64,000 nt of DNA from Chloroflexota bacterium. Lineage in GTDB: Bacteria > Chloroflexota > Dehalococcoidia > Lucifugimonadales > UBA3495. Position numbers and translations under genes: made by a program. Within the stretch, counting starts at the first letter, position 1, and every line of letters starts with the position of its first letter. The stretch lies in assembly GCA_002721995.1 (NCBI GenBank), contig PBMF01000014.1:15541-79540 (forward strand). Reading direction: 5' to 3'. This document shows positions 42,474-51,379 of this stretch, one piece after another. Below the pieces are notes generated by a model. It was not told the DNA's origin. It saw nothing but the letters and a program-made list of their open reading frames with translations, and did no database searches.

Positions 42474-42935
42474 CTAGACTTCGGAGAGTTCACCGCGGCG
42501 CTTGGCGGCGGCGCACCGGGGGCACAGACCGTAGAAGTCCACCCGCTGCCAGGCGACTTCGAAGTCGGAACTGCCGGCGATCTGCTCCCTGAGGCCCACA
42601 ACCACGTCTTGAACGTCGTGGCTGGCCTCTGCATCGATCACGTTCTCGCACTCGATGCAGACTAGGTTGACGTGGGGCTCCATGTTGGGCTCGTAGCGGG
42701 ACATCTTCTGGAAGGGTAGTTCCTGGATCAGGCCGCTCTTCTGCAGCACTCCCAGAGTAGAATAGATGGTGGCCAGGGTCATGGACGGGAAATGTCCTTT
42801 GACCCTTTCATATATCTGCTGCACCGTTGGGTGGTCCGACGAGTTCAGGACTACCTCGGCGATTGCCAGCCGTTGGGGAGTGACCCTGACGGCCCACTCG
42901 CGCATCCGCTCGACAAGCTCCTGCTGAGTTAACAT
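42474..42935 (-). CDS. Fur family transcriptional regulator
   Basis: RVTPQRLAIAEVVLNSSDHPTVQQIYERVKGHFPSMTLATIYSTLGVLQKSGLI; NLVCIECENVIDAEA. Confidence 0.93.
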   Translation of the reverse strand: MLTQQELVERMREWAVRVTPQRLAIAEVVLNSSDHPTVQQIYERVKGHFPSMTLATIYSTLGVLQKSGLIQELPFQKMSRYEPNMEPHVNLVCIECENVIDAEASHDVQDVVVGLREQIAGSSDFEVAWQRVDFYGLCPRCAAAKRRGELSEV

Positions 42936-43192
42936 TGGTTCTCCTGGGGCACCCCGGAATCATCTCAATGGTGTTTGTTCCGGGCACAAAGGGTCCATTT
43001 CGTCTGCAACGAATTCACTCCAACTATAACCGGATTCAGTCATGCAGGCAACCCCAATTATCAATAATCTTAACTATCTTTATTCGGAAACTCGGGGTTA
43101 CCAGGCGCGGTTTCAGGCGCTTCTCCCAGACTCCGAATACGCCTCATCGGACGTGCGCCGGACGGCGGTTTTCAGCTATAATAATTCCTCCC

Positions 43193-43282
43193 GGAGAGAT
43201 GGCTGAGCGGACGAAAGCGCCGGTCTCGAAAACCGGTATAGGGGCAACTCTATCGTGGGTTCGAATCCCACTCTCTCCGCCA
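43193..43282 (+). tRNA. tRNA-Ser (anticodon CGA), CCA encoded
   Basis: GGAGAGA acceptor with TCTCTCC, anticodon stem CCGGT-CTCGAAA-ACCGG, long variable arm, T-arm GTGGGTTCGAATCCCAC, G-CCA. Confidence 0.95.
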
Positions 43283-43295
43283 GAATTGGATACTC

Positions 43296-43328
43296 GGGCT
43301 CCCCAACTGTGAGGAGCCCCTATTATTT
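43296..43328 (+). terminator. Hairpin terminator after tRNA-Ser
   Basis: GGGCTCC...GGAGCCC followed by CTATTATTTT. Confidence 0.7.
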
Positions 43329-43359
43329 TGGCCAGTGACGCTAGACCGGAGGCGGCATC

Positions 43360-44064
43360 ATGGCAGACGAACTGGGCCGGATACAACGGCCCACCGCGGG
43401 ACAATACGACGGACGGCGCAAGCTGCTCCTGGTACCTTTGGTCTACGGCCCCCAGGCCGACAACGCCGAGGGTGTGGAGGTGCTGCAGCGCTACTGGGAA
43501 CAGATGCAGGCCCAAGTGGACGCGCTGGAAGAGGCCCTGGGCGGGCTGCAGCACGTCTACCACGAGAGCCTGACCGTGGGCGGTGACGAGGGGCTACAGC
43601 AATTGGGCGCGGCCGACCAACGCAGTCACGGGTTCATCACCTCCAAGACCCAGGCCGGAGCCATCCTGGAAGCCACCGAAGACATGGACGTACTGCTGGA
43701 GACACTGGACCTGCAACGCTGCATGATGATCCCCCTGGCCAGCGCCAGTGTGGGTTCCCGCCTCCAGGAATGGCATTCGGACAGCAACCGCCAACGCTAC
43801 GAGTTCATCGCCAATCAGATAGACACCACCCTGGGCGAGAACGAGACCGGCCTGCTGCTCATCAGCGAGCGGCACCAGGTGCAGTTCCCCAACGACATCG
43901 AGGTCTTCTACGTATCGCCGCCCGCCCTGGAGGAGTACCGCCGCTGGTTCCAGAACTGGGCCGAGCAGCAACAGGCGGCGGCCGCCGCAGCCAGGGGCGC
44001 CCAGGTGGCTGACGAGGAAGAAGAGGCTGCTTCGGAGGATGGTAGCGAGGATGAGGAAGAGTAG
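43360..44064 (+). CDS. Hypothetical protein with acidic C-terminal tail
   Basis: Intact 234-aa ORF directly after tRNA-Ser; tail ADEEEEAASEDGSEDEEE. Confidence 0.75.
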   Translation: MADELGRIQRPTAGQYDGRRKLLLVPLVYGPQADNAEGVEVLQRYWEQMQAQVDALEEALGGLQHVYHESLTVGGDEGLQQLGAADQRSHGFITSKTQAGAILEATEDMDVLLETLDLQRCMMIPLASASVGSRLQEWHSDSNRQRYEFIANQIDTTLGENETGLLLISERHQVQFPNDIEVFYVSPPALEEYRRWFQNWAEQQQAAAAAARGAQVADEEEEAASEDGSEDEEE

Positions 44065-44228
44065 TTGAGGAAAGTCGCCCTAACCCCAACCCTCTCCCAG
44101 GGGGAGAGGGAGTCAATGTCCCTTTCCCCGTCGGGGGGAAGGCTAGGTCCGACTCCGTCGAGACTCACGACACCGTCGGAGATGGGGGCCACGCTCCCCC
44201 AAGGCCACTCCCCACCAGCAAGAAACCC

Positions 44229-45434
44229 CTAGACCACCGCCACCGCCGTCACCTCTATCAGCTGCTCGGGCCGGCCCAGGATCTGGTACATGGACACACC
44301 GGTGGCCGATGGGAACGAATCACCGAAATACTGCCGGCGCACCTCACCCACATTCCGGTAGTCCATGAGCCCGTTGGGCGCCACCCACTCGATGGTGTTT
44401 ATGATGCTGTCCATGGAGTACCCGCCCTCGGCCATGATGCGGGCGATGTTGCTGTAGGCCTGCTCAGTCTGGGCAACGATGTCGTAGCCGCCCACGGTTT
44501 CCCCGGTGGCATGGTCAAGGGAAGACTGCCCCGATATGTGCAGCAGCCGCCCCTTCTTCACCGCTGGACTTCGGGTCAGCTGACCGTAGCTCTGCTCCCA
44601 CTCCGGCACCCGGATTTCCTCCCGCTCTCCGCCCTTCACCGCCACGGCCTCTATCTCCACCAGCCCGTCGGGCCGAATCAGCCGGTTCACCGGGATGCCC
44701 GTCAGCGCGGGATAAAAGCCACCGAAGAAATCCCGGCGCACTTGGGTAGTCTCCGGATACTGGATGAGGCCCTGGGGTGAAACGTACTCCAGGGATTTGA
44801 CCACGTCTCCCGGGCCGGCCCTCGCCGCGGCCAGCACCTGACCGATGGAGCCGTAGGAAAATCCCGCCGCCAGGCCCGTTTCCGGTGGGTAACGGCGCGT
44901 CCCGTCCACCATCTCGTGGCCGATGAACCCGGAGGTCCAGATGATGTCTTCCACCTCCACGCCGGGCGCGTAGGTCAGGTTGGAGCTGCGTTCGCCGCCG
45001 GGATATATGGCCCTCTTCCCGCCATTCATAGCCACGGCGCTGACTTCGATCAGTGCGTCGGGTCGCAGCAGCCGCTCCACACAGAACCCGGTGGAGGCCA
45101 CGGGGCTGTCATCCAGGTACGTCCGGCGTATCTCGGCGGTCTGGCGGTACTGGGGCAGGGCCGTGGGGTCGATATAGTCCACGGTCTGCACCACGTTGTC
45201 AAAGCCCATTCCCGCCGCTTCCAAGGCCACGCCCAGCTTTTCATAGACCACCTTGGTCTGGTCCAGCAGGCCGCCCTTGCAGACCACCCTGCCCTGGGCC
45301 GGGTCGAACTCGCTGGCCGTCTGGCCGGACAGGTACAGTATTCCTGCGCTTTCGGCGCCCATGCAGAAGGTGTAGCGGTTGAGGTCCAGCCAGGGGAATT
45401 TGGCCGGGTCAACTTCGATGACATTCTTGGTCAC
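44229..45434 (-). CDS. Triple-domain RidA-family protein
   Basis: Three homologous blocks ending LLRPDALIEVSAVAMNGG, LIRPDGLVEIEAVAVKGG and LGRPEQLIEVTAVAVV. Confidence 0.88.
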   Translation of the reverse strand: MTKNVIEVDPAKFPWLDLNRYTFCMGAESAGILYLSGQTASEFDPAQGRVVCKGGLLDQTKVVYEKLGVALEAAGMGFDNVVQTVDYIDPTALPQYRQTAEIRRTYLDDSPVASTGFCVERLLRPDALIEVSAVAMNGGKRAIYPGGERSSNLTYAPGVEVEDIIWTSGFIGHEMVDGTRRYPPETGLAAGFSYGSIGQVLAAARAGPGDVVKSLEYVSPQGLIQYPETTQVRRDFFGGFYPALTGIPVNRLIRPDGLVEIEAVAVKGGEREEIRVPEWEQSYGQLTRSPAVKKGRLLHISGQSSLDHATGETVGGYDIVAQTEQAYSNIARIMAEGGYSMDSIINTIEWVAPNGLMDYRNVGEVRRQYFGDSFPSATGVSMYQILGRPEQLIEVTAVAVV

Positions 45435-45868
45435 GGGCGCACCGGTAAGCGGACGCGGGCGCTGGCGGGACCGACCACCTTCTCGCCCCGTTGGTTCTCC
45501 ACCCAGAGGTCGCAGTCCACCATGCCGCCCTCTTCCTCCAGGGCCACGGCGGTTACCGTGCCGAAGCAGGTCAGGGAATCGCCGGGATAGACCATGACCC
45601 GGTTGCGGAAGGATAGCTTCCTGAGGAATGCGTCTGGCCCGGCCCAGTCCTGGACCTGTTGGGTCAAGAACGCCCCCAGCATCTGGCCGTCCACAAAGGG
45701 GTTCTCGAAGCCCCGTTCCCGCACGTAGTCGGCGTCGTAATGGATACGGATGAAATCCCAGGTGGCCGCCCCATAGGCCATCATCCGGGCCATGACGATC
45801 TCTTTGACCAGGGAAGGCAGGTCGTCGCCCACTGCCACGTCTTCTAAGTACCGAACGGCGATGGCCAT
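45431..45868 (-). CDS. MaoC-like hot-dog dehydratase
   Basis: RMMAYGAATWDFIRIHYDADYVRERGFENPFVDGQMLGAFLTQ; MVYPGDSLTCFGTVTAV. Confidence 0.88.
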   Translation of the reverse strand: MAIAVRYLEDVAVGDDLPSLVKEIVMARMMAYGAATWDFIRIHYDADYVRERGFENPFVDGQMLGAFLTQQVQDWAGPDAFLRKLSFRNRVMVYPGDSLTCFGTVTAVALEEEGGMVDCDLWVENQRGEKVVGPASARVRLPVRP

Positions 45869-45869
45869 A

Positions 45870-46352
45870 CTAGTCCTCCAACCGGTAGAACATGGTCTCG
45901 GTGTTGCGGGTGAGAAGTTCTTCCCGCTGGTTGTAGAAATCGACCTCGATCACCTGAAAGGCCAGCCGGCCGGAGCTGCCTGTGCGCTCGTAAACATCCT
46001 TCACCCGCCAACGGGCCGTAATCACATCGTCGGGATGGACGGGCTGGAAGAACTCGTACTCGTTTCCGGCGCGCAAACCCTGGAACTCACGTAGTACCCC
46101 CCGGCCCAACAGGTCGCCCCGTTCGTCCATGTCGCTGTCCACGTACTGGGCCGTATCGCAGACCAGTGTGGGCGGGGCCATCACATCAGCCAGTCCGTGG
46201 GACTGGGCGAATTTCTTGTCCGAATAGAGGGGGTTGAAGTCGCCCACTGCCAGAGCATACTGGCGCAGGGAGGCCCGTCCCAACTCGTCTGGGGCGTGAA
46301 AGACCACCTCCTGGCCGATGGTCTCCTTGAGTCGCTGCAAAAGGTCTTGCAC
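45870..46352 (-). CDS. MaoC/FAS1-like N-terminal dehydratase domain protein
   Basis: RQYALAVGDFNPLYSDKKFAQSHGLADVMAPPTLVCDTAQY; GLRAGNEYEFFQPVHPDDVITARWRVKDVYE. Confidence 0.88.
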   Translation of the reverse strand: MQDLLQRLKETIGQEVVFHAPDELGRASLRQYALAVGDFNPLYSDKKFAQSHGLADVMAPPTLVCDTAQYVDSDMDERGDLLGRGVLREFQGLRAGNEYEFFQPVHPDDVITARWRVKDVYERTGSSGRLAFQVIEVDFYNQREELLTRNTETMFYRLED

Positions 46353-46367
46353 CCAGTACTCCTTCGC

Positions 46368-46568
46368 CTAGTTGTCGCTGCCGGCGTTGATGATGTAGCG
46401 GAGCGGGCCCCGCTTGGCGATCCCGGACTTCTGCCGCATGGCCGTGGCCGATTTGTGGTGGCTGTCGATTATAACGATGCCGTCGCCGGTGATCACAGGC
46501 CCGAAGCTGCAACCCCGAGTGTCAGACCCTGCCCAAACATCGCTGGTCACCCGCTTCACGTCTGGCAT
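46368..46568 (-). pseudogene. Truncated MBL-fold metallo-hydrolase, N-terminus only
   Basis: MPDVKRVTSDVWAGSDTRGCSFGPVITGDGIVIIDSHHKSATAMRQKSGIAKRGPLRYIINAGSDN*, ending where HxHxDH would begin. Confidence 0.65.
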
Positions 46569-46800
46569 CCATCAGGCCCACGGTAGGCGTTGATTTGCCG
46601 GTTAAGGGAACATCCGGCCGGATTGGGGCAGATTACTCCAGGGCCCAACCAAGGTCAATTCCGTCCGGATAGACCCCGTCTACCAAATCCGGTTACGCCG
46701 GTGCTCCCGTATCATGAAAAGAGCGTATCCTACTTCCGGACCAAACAGCGAAAATCCAGCCCCAATCACCCGGACAGTCCGGGCCCGACTCGGAGTCACA

Positions 46801-47298
46801 ATGGCTGAAATGCTGCAACAGGGAGACCGGTTCCCCACTCTCACTTTCAACCTACTGGATGGTAGCGCCATGACAGTGCCTGACGCCCTGCCCAGCCGCT
46901 ATGCAGCAATCATCTTTTACCGTGGCCATTGGTGACCCTACTGCAACCGGCAGTTGGCCGAGTGGCAAGCGAACAAAGCGGCGCTGGACGAGCTGGACCT
47001 GACCATCATTTCAGTCAGCACCGACACCAAGGAACAGACCCGGGAGGTCATGGAAAAACACGGGCTGACGTTCCCCATGGCCTACGGCGCCAGCCCGGAA
47101 GACGGCGCTGCCATCGGCGCCTGGTGGTCCGACGACCACGACGGGTATATCCAGCCCGCCGAGTTCCTGCTGGGTCGGGGCGGTGTGGTGTTGGGCGGCA
47201 TGTACGCGTCGGGCCCCATCGGCCGTATGGGGCCGGAGGAAGCCATCCGGTTCATTACCGTGAGGGAGAACCGCCGCCGAGAGGAAGAGGGCGCCTAG
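46801..47298 (+). CDS. Peroxiredoxin-like (AhpC/TSA) protein, candidate selenoprotein with TGA as Sec at codon 45 (46933-46935)
   Basis: MAEMLQQGDRFPTLTFNLLDGSAMTVPDALPSRYAAIIFYRGHW-U-PYCNRQLAEWQANKAALDELDLTIISVSTDTKEQTREVMEKHGLTFPMAYGASPE; both halves are in the same frame. Confidence 0.82.
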
Positions 47299-47470
47299 TC
47301 CCGGCCGACGCGCCACGAGACCAACATGATCGGCCCGGTTCCTTTGATCTTGCCGGGTACTTTCACCGCGATAAGTCGCCGCCAAGCCCAAGAATGCGGC
47401 CGCCCTTGCGATTGGCTATAATCTCGCCAATCTGGTATCACTCAGCAGACTACCGCGGGGTCCTAGTGGC

Positions 47471-48835
47471 ATGAACCAACCCGGTGGAACGGCCCAGAAA
47501 CGACTCCCCATCCAGCCGCCCTTTGGCATCCACTACAGCTGGGTGATCGTCGCCGTCCTGGCGGTGGTCCAGATCTTCGGCAGCTCCATCTTCTTCGTCG
47601 CCGGCATCATGGTGCCGCCGCTAAGCGACCCCCAGGGTGATTTCCGCTGGAGCGTCTTCGAGATCACCACCGCCATCTCCGTTTACTACGTCTTCGGCGC
47701 CATGTACGCCCCCATCAGCGGGCATCTGGGAGACCGCTTTGGGGCAAGGCGGATGATGCTGGCCGGCACGGTGATGTACGGCGTGGGCATGGCTTCACTG
47801 GGGTTCATCACCCAGGTCTGGCACTTCTTCCTGTTCTACAGCGTGTTCATGTCGGCGACGGCGTCCATCACCATGGTCCCCATGATGGCGTCGGTCAGCG
47901 TCTGGTTCCGCCGCCGGCTGGGCGTGGCCATCGGCATCCTGTGGTCCGTCGGAGGAATCGGCACGGCCCTCATGGCGCCCATCATGGCCGAACTGTTGGA
48001 GATGTTCGGCTGGCGGGAGACATTTCTGCTTGTCGGCGCCACCGGTTCCGGGATCATGCTGTTGGTCTGGCCCTTCGTACGCAGCAAGCCCGCCGACATC
48101 GGAATAACCCCGTTTGGCACCATGGCGAGCGATCCGCCTCCCTTGGTCCGGACCCCCGCGATCAACAAACTTCGCCTCAAAGTCTTCAACCGGAGCATGC
48201 GGCAGACCCACGCCTTTTGGAACCTGCCGCTGATTCACGGACTGGGATGCGCGGGTCACGGCATCGTCCTCATCTTCGTGGTGCCCTACGCCGTCAACCA
48301 GGGCATCTCCCTGACCGACGCCGCATTGACCATCAGCATCCTGTCGCTGGTCAGCCTCCTCAGCCGATTGGGCAGTCCCATATTGGCTGAGCAATACGGT
48401 CCCCGGAAGACGATGGCCGCCAGTCTGCTCATCCAGGGCCTCACGGTCTTCATCCTGTTTACGGCCCAGGAAGTGTGGGTCTTCTATCTCTTTGCCGTGG
48501 TCTTCGGGCTTGGGTTTGGAGGCGAGTGGACCAGTTACCTGGAAATCAACCGCCGTTACTTCGGCGACGGCCCCATGGGCGGGGCCTACGGCGCCCAGAT
48601 GACCGGCGCCATGATGGGACACGCCGTCACTACAGTCCTGGCCGGCCTGGTGATATTCACCACCGGCTCATACATCCTGGTCTTCACCATTTCCGCGGCG
48701 TTCAGCCTGACGGGCGTGCTGATCATCGCTTCTCTGGACAACACTTCCCACGTGTTGATTCCGGACTGGGAGGGCTCCCTGCCGCCTGAAGCCCGCTCCA
48801 ATTTCGTGCCCGGCGCAGCGGGGGATGACGACTAA
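47471..48835 (+). CDS. MFS transporter
   Basis: 12-TM-like ORF, APISGHLGDRFGARRMMLAGTVMYGVGMASLGF. Confidence 0.92.
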   Translation: MNQPGGTAQKRLPIQPPFGIHYSWVIVAVLAVVQIFGSSIFFVAGIMVPPLSDPQGDFRWSVFEITTAISVYYVFGAMYAPISGHLGDRFGARRMMLAGTVMYGVGMASLGFITQVWHFFLFYSVFMSATASITMVPMMASVSVWFRRRLGVAIGILWSVGGIGTALMAPIMAELLEMFGWRETFLLVGATGSGIMLLVWPFVRSKPADIGITPFGTMASDPPPLVRTPAINKLRLKVFNRSMRQTHAFWNLPLIHGLGCAGHGIVLIFVVPYAVNQGISLTDAALTISILSLVSLLSRLGSPILAEQYGPRKTMAASLLIQGLTVFILFTAQEVWVFYLFAVVFGLGFGGEWTSYLEINRRYFGDGPMGGAYGAQMTGAMMGHAVTTVLAGLVIFTTGSYILVFTISAAFSLTGVLIIASLDNTSHVLIPDWEGSLPPEARSNFVPGAAGDDD

Positions 48836-48853
48836 CCGCTGTACCTGCCCGCG

Positions 48854-50305
48854 CTATTCCCGCTCCAGGAAGTCCTGGACCCACTGACTCATGGGCTCTT
48901 TGTCGTAGCGGGTGTTCATCAGCACCACGTTCCGGTTGCGGTCGCCCTGGAAGAAGCGCTCGTAGAGTATCTGCCGCGAGCCAAAGGCGCTGCAGCAGGT
49001 GTCCCAGGCCAGCCGGAAGAGCTTGACCCGGTCCCTGGCAGACATGTAATCGGTCTCCAGGTATCTGCTGATATCGTCGGCCAGTTCGCCGCCGAAGTCA
49101 TCCTCGGTGGGCAGGGCCATCAAGCTGCTGGAACCCAACAGGTGCAGGATCTCCCCCATCCGCGGGTACATGCGGATGAACATCTGGCGGGCCACCATGA
49201 GCTGCATGTCGCCCGGGCACATGACGCCCCACTCGTCCAGTTCCGCGTCCACCTCGGCGGCACGGAGCAGGGCCTTGGTTATCTCCAGGTTCTCGATGAT
49301 CTCCGCCATCATGCCGTGGACGTGGGGCGCGTCGTCCAGGCCCAGGGTCTTGACCATCAGGTTGGCCAACCCCAGAACGAACTCACACTTGACCACATTC
49401 TTGGTCACAACCTGGTGGCCGGAATGGAGGTACTGGTGGGTGCGCAGGGACATGCTGTTGCACATATCCGGGTCGCCATAGAGAAACACCCGTTCCCAGG
49501 GCACCAGGACGTTGTCGAAGAAGGCCAGGGCGTCCATCTCCTCGAACCGCGACCCTAGGGGATGGTCGAAGCTGGAACGCTGCAGGTCGAAGGCCTCCCG
49601 GCACTGGAACTTGAGACCGGGCGTGTCGCAGGGTATGGCGAAGGCGAAGGATGTGCGGCCTGGCGCTCCCGTGGGCAGACGGTGGGAACGAGCCGGATAG
49701 ACGGCAATCTCATCGGCGATGGGCAGGGTGGCCAGCACCCGGGCGCCGCTGACGACTATCCCTTCGTCGGTCTCTTTTACCACCGACAGGGCCACGTCCA
49801 GGGAGTCATCCAGGGCCGTGGCAGCGCCCGAGCGGCTCCGCTGCATGTTGACCAGGGTGTGGGTCAGGACCAGGTCCTGCTCCCGCACCATCTCGTAGTA
49901 GTCCTGGATGTTCTTCTTGAACTCGGGCCGGTTCTCACCGAAGTAGTCGCCGGCGGCGGCCATGGACATCAGGCTGACGTTCAGAAAGTCCGGGGTGCGT
50001 CCCATCATGCCGCAGGTGATACGCGCCCAGTTGTGCATCATGCGGTGGCGGAGGTCCAGGTCCTCGTGGGTCCGGGGGGTGAGAAAGGACAGACCCACCT
50101 GGTCGCCGGTGGTGGGAGACTGGTAGGTCATCTCCTTGCCCACCTTGGGGTCGTGCTGGAGGTCGTAGAGGCGGGCCATGGTGTTGATGCCGCCCTGCAG
50201 GCCTGGTTGCTCGGTGGGATCTTTGACCTTTTTTCCCGACATGTACAGGTTGGGGGGCCGTTCTCTCAGTCTTTGGATGTACTGCGCTCCGGTCCTGGCT
50301 GGCAT
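48854..50305 (-). CDS. 4-hydroxyphenylacetate 3-hydroxylase family protein (HpaB-like)
   Basis: MPARTGAQYIQRLRERPPNLYMSGKKVKDPTEQPGLQGGINTMARLYDLQHDP; DALAFFDNVLVPWERVFLYGD; start chosen inside ORF to 50419. Confidence 0.92.
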   Translation of the reverse strand: MPARTGAQYIQRLRERPPNLYMSGKKVKDPTEQPGLQGGINTMARLYDLQHDPKVGKEMTYQSPTTGDQVGLSFLTPRTHEDLDLRHRMMHNWARITCGMMGRTPDFLNVSLMSMAAAGDYFGENRPEFKKNIQDYYEMVREQDLVLTHTLVNMQRSRSGAATALDDSLDVALSVVKETDEGIVVSGARVLATLPIADEIAVYPARSHRLPTGAPGRTSFAFAIPCDTPGLKFQCREAFDLQRSSFDHPLGSRFEEMDALAFFDNVLVPWERVFLYGDPDMCNSMSLRTHQYLHSGHQVVTKNVVKCEFVLGLANLMVKTLGLDDAPHVHGMMAEIIENLEITKALLRAAEVDAELDEWGVMCPGDMQLMVARQMFIRMYPRMGEILHLLGSSSLMALPTEDDFGGELADDISRYLETDYMSARDRVKLFRLAWDTCCSAFGSRQILYERFFQGDRNRNVVLMNTRYDKEPMSQWVQDFLERE

Positions 50306-50457
50306 GCCATTCCCTCCCGTTTCCGCGCCTGGAATTATTTGCCGACATTCTGCGGCATCTTCATCCCTTTGACCAGACCCGCCGTTCCCCGCCATGTTGA
50401 CACCCCTGGATGATTCCAATAGTGTGGCCCCACAGTCCCGCCGGAGGTGCCCCGCCC

Positions 50458-51366
50458 ATGTCTTTGCCCCCTCACCGAGTTGACTACAGCCCCATAATCG
50501 AACGCCCTCCCATCAAGTGGCCCAACGGAGAGCGGGTGGCGCTGTGGATCTCCCCCAACGTGGAGCATTACGAGTACATGCCGATCCAGGACGGGCCGCG
50601 CAACCCATGGCCGCGCACCGCCTACCCCGATGTGCAGCAATACTCCTACCGCGACTACGGCAACCGGGTGGGCTTCTGGCGCATGCTGGAGGTGCTGGAC
50701 CAGCACAAAGTGCGCTGCTGCGTTTCTTTGAACATGGCCGTGCTGGAGCACTTCCCCGAGATCTGCAAAGCCATGGTGGACCGGGATTACGACTACATGA
50801 GCCACGGCATCTACAACACCCGCTACCTCTACGACTACCCGGAACAGCGGGAGCGGGAGTTCTACCAGGACAATATCGCTACGCTGAAACGCCACACCGG
50901 AAAGCAGTTAAAGGGCATGCTGGGTCCGGCCATCTCCGGCACCGAACGCACCCCCGACCTGATGGCCGAAGCAGGGCTCATCTACCACACGGATTGGATG
51001 CACGACGACCAGCCGGTGCCCATCCACGTGAAAGAGGGAAAGTTAATCTCGGTGCCCTATTCCATCGAACTGAACGACTCGGCGCTCTTCCGTCTCAACT
51101 ACGAGGCCGACTACTTCGTGGACATGTGCAAACGGCAGTTCGATCAACTATACAAAGAGGGAGAGGAGAGCGGCCGGGTGATGTGCATCGCCCTCCACCC
51201 TTTCTTGATCGGCCAACCCCACCGCATCAAATTTCTGGACGAGATACTCAGCTACATCAAGTCCTTCGACGGCGTCTGGCACACCACCGCCGACGACATC
51301 GCCGAGTACTACATCAAGAACTACTACGACGACGCTGTGACCCTCGCTCAGCAGTTCAAGGCCTAA
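50458..51366 (+). CDS. Polysaccharide deacetylase family protein
   Basis: ALWISPNVEHYEYMP...YRDYGNRVGFWRMLEVLDQHKVRCCVSLNMAVLEHFPEIC; RVMCIALHPFLIGQPHRIKFLDEIL. Confidence 0.88.
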   Translation: MSLPPHRVDYSPIIERPPIKWPNGERVALWISPNVEHYEYMPIQDGPRNPWPRTAYPDVQQYSYRDYGNRVGFWRMLEVLDQHKVRCCVSLNMAVLEHFPEICKAMVDRDYDYMSHGIYNTRYLYDYPEQREREFYQDNIATLKRHTGKQLKGMLGPAISGTERTPDLMAEAGLIYHTDWMHDDQPVPIHVKEGKLISVPYSIELNDSALFRLNYEADYFVDMCKRQFDQLYKEGEESGRVMCIALHPFLIGQPHRIKFLDEILSYIKSFDGVWHTTADDIAEYYIKNYYDDAVTLAQQFKA

Positions 51367-51379
51367 GGGAGACCCAGCC

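Noticed and set aside
44040-44064. Acidic C-terminal tail of 43360..44064 as evidence of a special function
   Set aside because: Acidic tails are common and no domain could be assigned to support a specific claim.
17140-47298. Genome-wide reassignment of TGA to Trp, suggested by TGA at Trp-like positions at ~17438 and 25637
   Set aside because: Trp is TGG throughout, TGA is a normal stop for several genes (queA TGA-TAG, folD, M42 peptidase), and the Trp-like cases are in already broken genes.
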